Below the pieces are notes generated by a model that did no database searches, was not told where the DNA came from, and saw nothing but the letters and a program-made list of their open reading frames with translations. Source: Coenobita brevimanus (lineage: Eukaryota; Arthropoda; Malacostraca; Decapoda; Coenobitidae). Taken from it: a stretch of DNA of 64,000 nt. Made by a program: the position numbers and the translations under genes. Shown here one piece after another: positions 1 to 10,318 of this stretch. Numbering within the stretch: the stretch's first letter is position 1; every line of letters starts with the position of its first letter. The stretch covers positions 15,272,931 to 15,336,930 of the forward strand of contig CM064670.1 in NCBI GenBank assembly GCA_032717465.1, in the 5' to 3' direction.

Positions 1-281
1 TTGCATTGAACTGAACCCTTTGTCTGTCGGCTCGACGTGATAGGTTTTGAGCATGTTGGACATATGTATTTGTTGGTGGGTCCTGGATTGCTCTCAATGT
101 CCCCGGCTAGAAGAAGTTGTCGAGAAATGACAGCCGGGGAGTCATTTCTCGGTGTAGAAAAAACGATGTTGTTGTGTGTGTTGTGTTGGGAGATGTGGTA
201 CTTGTCCGGGCGACCGAAGCCACTCCCAGGTACTCGAGCCCTGTGAGGGTCCGGGGGGGTTTGCGGTGATTTGGCCCCCAT
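1..281 (-). CDS. LINE-F polyprotein N-terminus: leader, 2A-like motif, zinc finger (partial)
   Basis: The frame opens at an ATG at 281-279 and stays open to the window edge. Residues 1-56 form a polar leader with no recognised domain. Residues 57-68 read LLAGDIESNPGP, which fits the 2A-like consensus DxExNPGP; such motifs cause ribosomes to skip the last Gly-Pro bond and release the upstream peptide. The frame continues into CPTC, then VQC, the start of a PHD-like cysteine/histidine finger whose remainder is visible in the copy at 30.8-31.0 kb. The second copy has TGA and TAA in this leader where this one has CGA and CAC, so this is the better preserved leader. The motif is direct observation. 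Skipping activity is inferred from the motif. Confidence 0.75.
   Translation of the reverse strand, partial: MGAKSPQTPPDPHRARVPGSGFGRPDKYHISQHNTHNNIVFSTPRNDSPAVISRQLLLAGDIESNPGPTNKYICPTCSKPITSSRQTKGSVQC
78..113 (-). other. 2A-like ribosome-skipping motif (copy 1)
   Basis: Twelve codons encode LLAGDIESNPGP, with all six fixed positions of the DxExNPGP consensus present. It sits about 56 residues after the first ATG and just before the zinc finger. The same motif is preserved at 30,997-31,032. Confidence 0.85.
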
Positions 282-352
282 GCTGTCCTCCTCTTCTCTT
301 CGACAGCCTCTGGGGGGTAGACCCACGGCGAAGACACCACCGCTCCAGGTCC

Positions 353-2124
353 AGGTGAGGAGAGTAAGACAGGGTGGCAGTGAAGTTAGCAGGGAAGTGA
401 AAGATAAAAATGGTAGATTACTAGTGGAGAAGGGAGAAAAAGTGAGCAGATGGAGAGAACACTTTAAGGAATTGTTGAACATAGAGGGTGGAAGGAATGC
501 GAGTATAAGTGGCTGGGGAATGGCCGGGAGAACGAGGGAGGTGAGAAGACAGGAAGAAATCAGTAGGATAGAAGTTGTGGAAGTGGTGAAGTAGGTCAAA
601 TTGGGGAAGGCCCCAGGAGTTGATGAAGTGTGTGGTGAGATGCTGAAGCATGGGGGAGAGATAGTGGTGGAGTGGATGTGGGCGATGTGCAGATTGGCCT
701 GGGAGGAGGGTGGAGTCCCGGAGGATTGGAAGTCAGGTGTAATTGTTCCCTTGTACTGTACAAAGGAAAAGGGGAAAAAGAAGTGTGTGGTAATCATAGG
801 GGCATTTGTCTTCTTAGTGTAATAGGAAAAGTGTATGGTAGGATACTTGTTGACAGAGTTAGGGAAAGAACAGAGGAATTAGTTGGAGAAGAACAGGGAG
901 GCTTTAGGAAGGGGAGAGGTTGTGTAGATCAGATATTCGTTCTTAGATCTTTAGTGGAAAAGTTTCTAGAGAAGGGAAAGAATTGTATGCAGCTTTCATG
1001 GATTTGGAGAAAGCATATGACAGGGTGGATAAACGAGGATTGTGGAAAGTATTAAGAATATATGGAGTAGATGGGAAGTTGTTGAATGCCGTGAAGAATA
1101 TGTATGATGGTGCTAAGGCTGCAGTGCGTGTGGATGGTGAACTGAGTGAATTTTTCTCTTTGAAGGTTGGATTGAAACAGGGATGTGTCATGTCTCCATG
1201 GTTGTTCAATCTGTACATGGATGGGGTAATAAAAGAGGTACAAGGTAGGGCAGTGGATGTTGGAGTGGCCCTGGTGAGAGAGGGTAGTGTTTGGAAACTC
1301 CCTGTACTGTTGTTTGCAGATGATTCTGTGTTGTTGAGTGAAGACGAAGGGGAGCTGCAAGGCTTGATGGATGAGTTTGGGGGAGTGTGTAAGAAGTGGA
1401 ATCTAAAGGTGAATGCAGGGAAGAGTAAAGTGATGGTCTTTGAGAGAGGTAAAGTCAGTGAATGTACAGTGAGGTTGGATGGTGAGGAAATGGAAAATGT
1501 GAGTACGTTTAAGTACTTGGGTAGTGTGATGAGTAAGGATGGAGGTTTGGAGGGTGAAATGCTTGAAAGGGTACAGCAAGGAAGAAAGGTTTCTGGTTTC
1601 TTGAAAGTAGTGATAAGAAACAGGGAAGTGAGCATGGAAGTGAAAAAGTCACTACATGACAGTATTGTGATACCAACTCTAACGTATGGAAATGAAGCTT
1701 GGACGTTGTTGGAAGGACACAAGTCAAGAGTGAGAGCAGTAGAAATATGTTATTTATGAGGAGCCTGTGGAGTCACATGGAGAGACAGGCTGACAAATGA
1801 GAATATAAAGGACTGTTGTGGTGTGGATGTGGATGTGATAGGAAGCATTAGGAGGAACACACTGAGGTGGTTTGGCCATGTGGAGAGGATGGAGGGTGAG
1901 AGACTGATGAGGAGAGTGTATGTGAGTGAGGTGGAGGGGGGGACAGGGAAGGGGAGGCCAAAGATGAGATGGAGGGTTGGGGTGGAGAGGTATATGAGAG
2001 GGGGAGGTGTGAGTTGGGAGCAGGGCAGTGAAATGGCGGGGGACAGGGCGACTTGGAGGCGATTTGTTTGTGGCCACCCCGTACGGGATTTAGGCATCTG
2101 GCAATATAGAGATAGATAGATAGA
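353..2124 (+). mobile_element. RTE-A LINE copy 1 (5'-truncated, frameshifted)
   Basis: RTE-type LINE lacking its endonuclease. Starting near 380, it encodes the linker and reverse transcriptase in several frames: APGVDEVCGEML (about 610), GGFRKGRGCVDQIF (about 900), DLEKAYDRVD (about 1,000), GCVMSPWLFNLYMDG (about 1,190) and the catalytic FADD (about 1,315). A C-terminal WFGHVERM block follows near 1,870. A stop near 597, frameshifts near 750 and 970 and a stop near 1,757 make it non-functional. The 3' end reads GGGATTTAGGCATCTGGCAA and then GATA repeats, as is usual for short-repeat-tailed RTE elements. Confidence 0.9.
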
Positions 2125-2455
2125 GCTCTCAAGAGACTGTTCTTGAGGGCTCTGTACTGTTCATTAACGCCTCTGTCTACAGCTCCCTGTTCAGCCACCA
2201 CTCTCCTCATCTCGCTATAGAAGGCATCCCTCAATACTTGGTTTTCCAGCTTCCATATTTTCCTCATAGGTACATAAGTCCTCTTTTTCATCACTTGTTC
2301 TTTAAGCATTATATCACAAATCGGTAGTTTGTGCTGCTGCACACACTCCTCGCTTCCTATAACTTGAACATCCCTCACTAATCTCCTGTCAGCCCTCCTA
2401 ACCAGAAAATAATCTATCTGACTGCCATTTCCCCCAGACTGTAGCACCAATTGAG
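2125..2455 (-). mobile_element. RTE-type endonuclease fragment (RTE-C-like)
   Basis: Minus-strand frame with QIDYFLVRRADRRLV and CVQQHKLPICDIML, the C-terminal block of an RTE apurinic endonuclease, followed by a basic KWKLE-like linker. The frame later runs by chance into the antisense of the RTE-A tail. Family assignment to RTE-C rests on style only, because no RTE-C copy here covers this domain. Confidence 0.6.
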
Positions 2456-2566
2456 CAGGGCAGTACTCCCAAGGTTGGATGGAAAGCTGATGACAGGGAA
2501 AGCTGGAGCTCCCGTTTCATCAGCTTTCAGGACTAGTTCCTGACCATCCCCCTTTGCTGAACTTTC

Positions 2567-5500
2567 TCAGTGTCTCAGTAACACAGAGAGTATGCCAGCA
2601 TGCTCTCCAATACAAGTTTCTCTAACTGTCAGCCCCAAACTACATGCACTGTAGACACTACGCTTCTTTTTCCAAAATTTAAAAACAAATCATGGAATCA
2701 GTTAACACAGCCTCGGAGTCCCCAGGGGGAGGGACCATAAATGCCCCCATATTCCGTCCCTCTCCTGGTGACGACTCGAGCTGTCTGGAACCACTGTCTG
2801 ACTCACTTCTTCATTTCTGCAACATTCATGGCCTTTCCTCTAACTTTCGCTCTGTTGAGCACCACCTCTCCTCCTCTAAACCTCACCTTCTTTTCCAAAC
2901 TGAGACTCAGCTGTCTGAGGCAACTGAAAGCAAACTCTTTTCTGTATCCTCCTACTTTCTCTATACTTATTTCAAAGCCAAAGGTGGCTGTTGTGTATAT
3001 ACTGTATATGCAACGAGTTATCTTGTTCTCGTGTTCCTGAACTCGATTCTTCCAAATTCTCTACACTTTGGCTTCTGCTTTCCTGTCATTCTCTGACTAA
3101 ATATATCTGTGCTGTTTACTTATCCCCTAATTTTAATATCAAAAATTCTTCGACTATCTTACTTCTATGATGGAACACATTCTATCCATTTCTCCTTTCT
3201 CTGAAATCTCCATTCTAGGAGATTTCAATGTTCACCACCACCTTTGGCTCTCCTTTCCTTTCACGGATCCACCTGGTGAACAAGCCTACATCTTTTCTAT
3301 CTTTAATGACCTAAAGCAGCCTGTACAGCACCCCACCCGTATCCCTGACCGCCTGGGAGAGAGCTCCACCATACTTGACCTCTTCCTCACAACTAATCCT
3401 TCTGCATACACTGTTAATCTTTTCTCTCCGTTGGGCTCCTCCGATCACAACCTTAATACCTTAACCTGTCCTTTCGCTCCGGTATGGCCTGTGGACCCTC
3501 CAAAGAAACGTCATCTGTGGCACTTTGGAGCTGCGGATTGGGAGGCCCTCAGGCAGTACTTCTTTGAGTTTTCCAGGAGTGATTATTGCTTCCATGGCCG
3601 GGATCCATCTGCGTGTGTCTTGCGCATTACGGAGGTTATTCTCTCGCGCATGGAAGCATACATTCCTTTCTCATATCCTTTGACTAATGCAAGAAAGCCT
3701 TGGTTTACTCATGCTTGTTCTAATGCTGTCTGCAACAAGGAGAGGGCCTATAAAAGATACCAGAGCCAACCCACCCCAGAATCACATTTTGTTTATGTTT
3801 CTGCCTGGAATCGTGCAAAGGCTGTCCTTCGCTCTGCTAAAAATAATTTCATCCGTACTAAATTCTCTCAACTCTCCAACTCAAATTCTTCCCGCTCCTT
3901 CTTGCACCTTGCCAGAAACCTTTCTAACAACTTTGCCTCATCATACATCCCTCCTCTTTTCTACCCTGATGGTTCTGTAACTATTTCTTTTACTGATAAA
4001 GCAGATCTCTTTGCTCAGACTTTCTCCTCCAATTCCACCGTAGACTATTCTGGTGCTGTTCCTGCATCACTTCCCCCCTCTGACTTCCTCATGGCTGATA
4101 TTAAAATTTCTTCAGCTGATGTATTTTGTACCATCACAGGCCTCAATACTAATAAGGCATATGGGCCTGATGGGGTCACCTCCTGTTTTCCTCAAGAACT
4201 GTGCTTCTGTGCTTACACCCTGCCTAGATAAACTCTTTTGCCTTTGCCTATCAACTTGTACCTTTCCTTCTTGCTGGAAGTTTGCTCTCATTCAGCCAGT
4301 CCCAAAGAAGGGTGACCATTCCCAACCGTCTGTTGTCCAATTGCTTTAACATCCTGTATCTCAAAAGTTTTTGAGTCAATTCTATATAGAAAAATTTTAA
4401 AGCATCTTTCCTATAACAACCTTCTTTCTGATCGTCAGTATGGGTTCCGCCAGGATCGCTCCACTGGCGATCTTCTCACCTACCTTTCAGACTCCTGGTC
4501 ATCCTCCTTTCGGGACTTTGGCAATAACTTTGCCATTGTACTTGACATCTGAAAGGCTTTCAGTCAAGTCTGGCATAAATCTTTAATTTCCAAACTGCCC
4601 TCCTACAGTTTCTATCCTTCTATCTGTGTCTTCATCTATAGCTTCCTTTCTGGTTGTTCTATAGCCGCTGTTGTAGACGGCCATTGTTCTTCTCGTAGAT
4701 CTGTCAACAGTGGTGTTCCTCAGGGCTCTTTCCAATCACCAACTCTCTTCCTTTTATTCATCAATGACCTTCTAAGCTGTAGTTTTAACCCTATCCACTC
4801 GTATGCTGATGATTCCACCCTTCACCTTTCCATTCGGTTCCCACAATGTCCATCTCAGCAGTTACGTCAACAGACAAGGGATGAGGCTATGGGACACGTA
4901 ATGTCTGACTTGGCCCGTATCTCTGGCTGGGGTAAAAATAATCTTGTTTTTAATGCATCAAAGACTCAGTTCTTACACCTATCAACCCGACAAAGTCTTC
5001 CAAAGGTGTACCCACAAATGTTTAATAATATTCAGCTTAAACCTGCATCATCCTTGAACATGCTTAGAGTTTCATTTACTCGGGACTTATCTTGGAAAGA
5101 TCATATTACATCTCTTGTAAAATCTGCTTCCAAGAGATTAGGTGTGCTAAGCTGACTCCTTTCCTTCTTTACCCCTGCACAGTTGTTGACTTTTTACATG
5201 GGTTTTATCTGCCCGTGTATGGAATACCACTTTCGTGTGGGGAGGCTCCCCACATACAGCTCTTCTGAACAGGGTGGAGTCAAAGGCTTTTTGTCTTATC
5301 AACTCTCCTCCTCTTACAGGCTTCCTTCAACCTCTGTCTGTTCGCCACACTGTTGCATCTTTATCTCTTTTCTGTCGCTACTTCAGTGGTCACTGCTCCT
5401 CTGAACTGTCTGGTTGAATTCCTCCACCTATATGATGGACGTGTAGCACCCGTCTAGCAGCAAACTCCCATCCCTTTTCTGTCCAACTCTGAAATGCAAG

Positions 5501-5716
5501 AGTTAATTGTTAATCCCAGTCCTTCGTTTATGGAACAGGTCAACTCTGCAACTGTCTCCCTCCGTCTTTATTTCCTGCTAGCTATGATCCCCAGTCTTTC
5601 AAACGCAGTGTGTCCAGGCATCTCGAAATGAACGGATCTTGAATTTGGCTCTCTCTTGTATCTTGTTTTTCTCTTGGAAGGAACAGTTTGCGAACTCGTG
5701 GCCCTTGGTTCCTTCT

Positions 5717-5761
<45 letters not shown>
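2567..5761 (+). mobile_element. Jockey-D LINE copy 1, poly(A)-tailed, degenerate
   Basis: Begins with CAGTGTCTCAGTAACACAGA, the same 5' point as the copy at 24.4 kb, and ends in about 41 A residues, so it looks full length. It encodes an APE-type endonuclease (HFCNIHGLSSN near 2,815; [10 protein letters not shown] near 3,215; GSSDHN near 3,440), then reverse transcriptase (KAYGPDGV near 4,155; GFRQDRST near 4,445; YADDSTLH near 4,805) and a C-terminal block (VSFTRDLSWKDH near 5,065). The frame is broken near 3,000-3,160, 4,195 and 4,550 and beyond. A poly(A) tail suggests the Jockey group; CR1-like placement is not excluded. Confidence 0.88.
3167..4231 (+). pseudogene. Jockey-D endonuclease to early reverse transcriptase fragment
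   Basis: Longest surviving frame of this copy, about 350 residues: the second half of the endonuclease ([10 protein letters not shown], then SSDHN), the linker, and the first RT block [10 protein letters not shown] frameshift follows that motif, so the frame ends without reaching the polymerase core. Comparison with the copy at 22.6-24.4 kb shows colinearity. It is a broken pol gene and should not be annotated as a host protein. Confidence 0.8.
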
Positions 5762-5764
<3 letters not shown>

Positions 5765-5814
5765 TACTCTCTCTTTTCCTAAGATACGTGTTACACACAA
5801 TCACGCCAGTTGCT

Positions 5815-5992
5815 TCCTCGTCGTCTGGACTTCCTTTCCCAACCTAGGGTGGGGTGAGGAATAGCAGCGTTCAGACAGCCAAAGGTTGCCAAGTTCAATG
5901 GTCCACACTTCCATTCGCTCATCATTCAAGCCCACAGAATCCTAGCTCCATCTGATAGTCCCAACGGTTTCACCACGTACTATAACTTCATA
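5815..5992 (-). mobile_element. RTE-B LINE copy 1: 3' tail, cut off by a Tigger-like element
   Basis: Reverse complement matches the 3' end of RTE-B copy 2 (about 54,380-54,549), including GGGTGAGGAATAGCA, the CATTCAAGCCC block and CACCACGT. The rest of the same copy resumes at 7,972. Across the gap the two pieces join exactly as in copy 2 apart from point changes. Confidence 0.8.
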
Positions 5993-6238
5993 CAGTAATC
6001 CCTTCAAGATCCAACGTAATAGAACCCAAACAACGTCCAGGACTTGGTCTTGTCCGGGACTTGGGCAAAATGCCCCTGGACAGGTACTTATAGACCCTAA
6101 CCCAACCTAACTTTGAAAACCACCTAAATAACTCCCTACCGAACATGCACAGCACCTGTTTAAGACCCTTTGCACACAAACAAGGGACAGAAACCATAAA
6201 ATAAATGAAAAGAAACCAGATAATGAGAAATTAGAAGT

Positions 6239-6938
6239 CTATCTGTCTGTCTTTCTATTGCCAGATGCCTCAATCCCATACGGGGTGGCCAAAAACAAAT
6301 CGCCTCCATGTCCCCCGGTCCCCCGCCATTACACTGCCCCGCTCCCAGCTCACACACCCCTCCCTCATATACCTCTCCACTCCATCCCATCTTATCCTTG
6401 ACCTCCCCCCCCCCTCTCTCCCCTTCCACCTCACTCACATACACTCTCCTTGTCAGTCTCTCACTCTCCATCCTCTCCAAATGGCCAAACCACCTTAGTG
6501 TGTTTGTCCTAACATTTCCTATCATATCTACATCCACATCACAACGCTCCTTCACATCCTCATTTGTCAGTCTGTCTCTCCATGTGACTCCACATGCTCC
6601 TTTCAAATAACTCATTTCCACTGCTGTTACTCTTGTGTCCCTCCAAAAAGGTCCAAGCTTCACTTCCATACGTTAGAGTTGATCACAATAGTGTCATGTA
6701 GTAACTTTCTCACTTCCATGCTCACTTTCCTGTTTCTTATTACTGCTTTCAAGGAACCAGCAACGTTTCCTCCTTGTTGTACCCTTTCAAGCACTTCACT
6801 CTCCAAACTTCTATTCTTAGCCATCACACTGCTCAAGTACTTAAAGATACTCACATTTTCCATTTCCTCCTCATCCAGCCTCACTGTACATTCACTGACT
6901 TCACTTCCCTTGAAGACCATAACTTTACTCTTCCCTAC
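6239..6938 (-). mobile_element. RTE-A LINE copy 3 (3' fragment) with 9-bp target duplication
   Basis: Minus-strand 3' part of RTE-A: SECTVRLDEEEMENVSIFKYL, then WFGHLERM and the usual 3' end with a GATA/GACA tail at 6,239-6,255. It is flanked by ATTAGAAGT at 6,230-6,238 and again at 6,939-6,947. The insertion is 5'-truncated and lies within the Tigger-like element. Confidence 0.88.
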
Positions 6939-7072
6939 ATTAGAAGTGAGTATGGAAAATATTTAGCAGTGTACAGGATACTTACAACACGTCCGTGGCT
7001 GTCACAGAGATTAACCCTCCTCCTCTATGGCTCTGACAGTGGTGAAGGTGCATTTGAAGCACGTACAGTAAT

Positions 7073-7229
7073 TCAGTGTTGCGCTGCACTTAATCCTTTG
7101 CACTGTGAAATATAATTGTTTAACACTGCACATTCTGTTCTTATTTGCGCCACGCTAGTTGCAACATGCCAGTGTTGCACTCTGCACTTAATCCTTTGCA
7201 TTCTGAATTCTAATATCATAACACTGCTC
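7073..7229. repeat. Imperfect direct repeat, period about 98 bp
   Basis: The block CAGTGTTGC..CTGCACTTAATCC, followed by TTTGCA and ending ATAACACTGC, occurs twice, starting near 7,073 and 7,171. It is inside the Tigger-like element and probably an internal subrepeat of it. Confidence 0.6.
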
Positions 7230-7600
7230 TATATATCTATCTTTTGCCAGACTCCATAATCCCATAAGGGATGGCCTTTTGTCTATGAGTTATTTGTTTT
7301 ACAGGGAGGGGCACTAACCCTCCACCAACCCACTTGTTGACACGTATGGAGCACGTATGGTTTGGTTATATGGTTACCACCCAGTGTTGTAAATGGTTTC
7401 TTGGCTTACAGGAAACCAGTTGGCTTGTCAGTCATTGTAAAGCCACCTGTAAAGGAAAGAAAAGCAATAAGAAGTGACAAGAAAGGTGGGAGAAATAGGA
7501 AGAGAGGAGAGCAGGCACAGAAAAAGAATGATAAAGGCTAAGGAAGAAGTAGGCAGCACTACATCAAGTGAGTGGATGATGGTCGCCACCACCTACCACT
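7230..7600 (-). mobile_element. SINE-beta copy with 12-bp target duplication and an RTE-A-like tail
   Basis: 371 bp on the minus strand, flanked by ATAACACTGCTC at 7,218-7,229 and 7,601-7,612. In sense order: head AGTGGTAGGTGGTGGCGACC, a CT-rich stretch, GGTTTCCTG..AAACCATTTAC, GGTAACCATATAACC, then GTTGGTGGAGGGTTAGTGCC, and a 3' end GGGATTATGGAGTCTGGCAA with GATA-like repeats. That 3' end closely follows the RTE-A 3' end. It has no coding capacity. Confidence 0.85.
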
Positions 7601-7971
7601 ATAACACTGCTCAACACTGTAAATTCCTATGTGGTCTAGTGGTGAGGTATAGCAGTTTATTCACTATCCACCACAAAAGCGAGCACGTGGGCAGCCATGG
7701 TGACGAGTGTGCAGTCACGACGGTAGGTAGGCGGGAACTGGAGAGGATGCCGGGGCACTCTAGCAAATGTCGCCAGAACTACGTGCCAAAACACAGCTGT
7801 TCGTCACCGTGCGGCAAATTTAGGGTAGGGATGAACACATCAACTTTTTTTTTTTTTTTTTTTTTTCCTCCAATTTGATGTTTTTTTGGCCATTTTTGGA
7901 TCCAAGCCCAAAATGTCCAGGACTTGGGGTGTCTGGGACTTGGGTGTCCGGTTCGTAAAGGGATTACTGTA

Positions 7972-9338
7972 TATACTTATCCGATAGAGTCAGTCCGAAC
8001 GCTGTCAGATTAAAAGGGGTGCCAAATCCCTGGTCATGCGCTTCTCTGCACAAAATGCATCCAACCAGCTTGATCTCTTGTTAGTCCTTTAGCCTCACCA
8101 ACTTCCTTACCTTTCTTCCTCACTCACTTATCCACCATATCTCTCCACCTTCTTGGCCTACCTCACCTCTTCCCTCCATCAAATTCTCTCAGATATGGAT
8201 TTTTCACCACTCTGTTTTCATCCATTCTCTCCACATGACCATATCATCTCAGTACACTCTTCGATTTTGGTGTCCACAGATTTCCTCATTCCTCAGTTTC
8301 ACGAATCACATTATTCCGTAACCTATCCACTCTCTGTACGTCATATACATCCCCAACAGTCCCATCTCCACTGCTCTTACTCTTCACTTTTTATTTTCGC
8401 GTCACAGCACAGTCTCACACCCGTATGTTAAAGTTGTCACTATCACTTCTTCATGTAAGCCTAGTGCCACTACAACACTCAAGTCTCTGTTTCTTAACAA
8501 GGCCTTCATAGCACCAGCTACTTTCCTTCCTTGTGTCACTCTACTTTCCACCTTTTTTTTTTTTGTGCATATTTTCCCCTCTTTGGTATTACTGTACCCA
8601 GGTATCTGAGCTCTCTTACCAATTCCAGTCTCTCTCTCCATTCTCTGTAACATCACACTGGGAGTCACCTTCTCTCTCAGTAACCATCACTTTCCTCTTT
8701 TCTACATTTACTCTCTAGGCACGACACTCACAGACATCTACAAAACTCTGCACTAGTCTACCAAGCTCTTGTCCAGTATTTGCATGTAGCACAGTACTGC
8801 ATCATCAGCATACATCAGATATGAGATATTCCATCCATCATCATTCATTACCAGTGCCATCCCTCTCTCCATTACTTTTGTTTTTATTTCTCTCATCACC
8901 CCATCCATATATACTATGTATTGAACAACCATGGGAACATCACACAACCTTGTCACAGGCCCACATTAATCGTGAACCATTCACTTAGATGTCCATTTAC
9001 CCTTACACATGCCTCAGTACCATCATAAAATCTCTAACGGCATGTAGCAGCTTACCATCTATGCCGTACATGCGTAAAGCCTTCCACAGTCCTTCTGTGT
9101 CTACTTTGCTGTATGCTTTTTCCAGATCCATAAATGCCATAAACACCCTGTAGTCCTTCTCACAAGCCTTCTTCACTGTCAGTCTCACTACAGATATTTG
9201 ATCCACACATCCTTTGCAACTCCTAAAGCCATGCTGTTCATCTGTCTCATTATAAATATTTGATCCACACATCATCTGCAACTCCTCAAGGCACCCTGTT
9301 CGTTACTCACTATCCCATCTGATATCTGTCTTACTTTC
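7972..9338 (-). mobile_element. RTE-B LINE copy 1: RT core to C-terminus
   Basis: Minus strand, colinear with copy 2 at 52.6-54.3 kb: GFRSCKGCVDQISVVR (about 9,220), FMAFMDLEKAYSKVD (about 9,130), YMDGVMREIK (about 8,900), catalytic YADDAVL (about 8,810), then the thumb and C-terminal region. Frames are broken several times. A 60-bp tandem duplication at about 9,195-9,305 repeats the GCVDQI segment. Confidence 0.85.
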
Positions 9339-10312
9339 GTTTCATTTCCTTTTTGAAGGCTCCAACATGCTTGCATCCGTCAGCCTTGGTCGCCTAATGG
9401 CGGCTCTCCATGCTGCTTGATCTCTGGCAGCTTCCCTATTCAGTCCTTTATTCCTGAGGTCACACTCAATGACCTCGTACCAGATCTTTTTAGGTCTGCC
9501 TCTTGCAGCCCTTCCCCCAGCATTAACACTCCTCACTTTCTGCACCCAGTTATCATCCACCATCCTCTCCACATGCCCAAACCACCTCAATCTACCTCTC
9601 CTCATCGTAACACCAATACATTTCAGTCCCATCCAACCCCTCAGCTCTTCTGTTGTAAACTTAGTTCCCCCAGGCCTCACACCCTGGGACGCACTGTACA
9701 TCCATCTAATCGTTGTCATTTCTGTATGTTTGAGCCTGCAATTATCCTCTGCCTTTAATACCCAGGTCTAGCTACCATACAGCATTACACTCCTAACACG
9801 TGCAGCATACAAATATCCCATAGCACACAGGGAGAACCCTCTCGATGTCAGGAGAGGCAACAGCTCCCTGAACTTTTCCAACCACTCCTCACTCTAGCCG
9901 CAGAGCTAGCTCCAGCCCCACCTCCAGCACATAACATGTCTCCCAAATAACAAAACTCTTCTACACACTCAAGAGACTCACCAACAAGTTCAATCCATTC
10001 ACGCCTGACAATCTCCACCTGCTCTCCCCGACACACCACACACATGAAATTAGCATTATCTCAGTCTACCTCTAATACCACTACATCTCTTATGCACCCA
10101 CTTATCACAGATTACACAAAGTGGAATTACTTCCCACACCCTTGTGGGATATTGCACATGGCCACTCCTCCTCTTCCTTGACAGTACCTTCACCAGCCTT
10201 AGATACCATCACTTTTGTTTCATCTGCATATACTCATATGCCCTTGTGCCCCATATCATCTCTCCACTTCCTAAATCTTTCGTCTGCCTCCCTTTCATTC
10301 TCTGCAATCAAC
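9339..10312 (-). mobile_element. RTE-C LINE fragment nested in RTE-B
   Basis: ACTTTC at 9,333-9,338 and 10,313-10,318 flanks the insert; the uninterrupted site is present in RTE-B copy 2 near 52,575. Sense order: DETKVMVSKAGEGTV, a PHD-like finger (LCVICDKWVHKRCSGIRGRL, then CVVC) near 10,050-10,160, CYLGDMLCAGGG (about 9,940), RWFGHVERM (about 9,580), GRPKKIWYEVIECDL (about 9,470) and a 3' end GGAGCCTTCAAAAAGGAAAT. It is 5'-truncated after the polymerase core, and frameshifted. Confidence 0.83.
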
Positions 10313-10318
10313 ACTTTC

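Larger units (their letters stand above)
1..352 (-). mobile_element. LINE-F copy 1, 5' end (continues off the left edge)
   Basis: Read on the minus strand this matches the 5' end of the full-length copy at 26,560-31,272. Both copies begin at the same point (plus-strand sequence ending in caggtcc), so this is the true 5' end and not a random truncation. It holds a short 5' UTR and the start of the single open reading frame. The rest of the element lies left of the window. To the right it abuts an RTE-A copy, so it may have inserted into that element. Confidence 0.85.
5993..7969. mobile_element. Pogo/Tigger-like DNA element inside RTE-B, hosting nested insertions
   Basis: Terminal inverted repeats start CAGTAATCCCTT at both ends (12 identical bases, then partial match) and are flanked by TA at 5,991-5,992 and 7,970-7,971. 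Removing the element and one TA restores RTE-B sequence as in copy 2 (GGATA..TATG..). Subtracting the nested RTE-A copy and SINE leaves about 0.9 kb with no transposase frame, so it is non-autonomous. TA duplication and CAG termini fit the pogo/Tigger branch of Tc1-mariner. Confidence 0.8.

Noticed and set aside
7474..7878. 134-codon plus-strand frame
   Set aside because: It runs through the antisense of the SINE at 7,230-7,600 into a poly(T) tract; no domain is visible.
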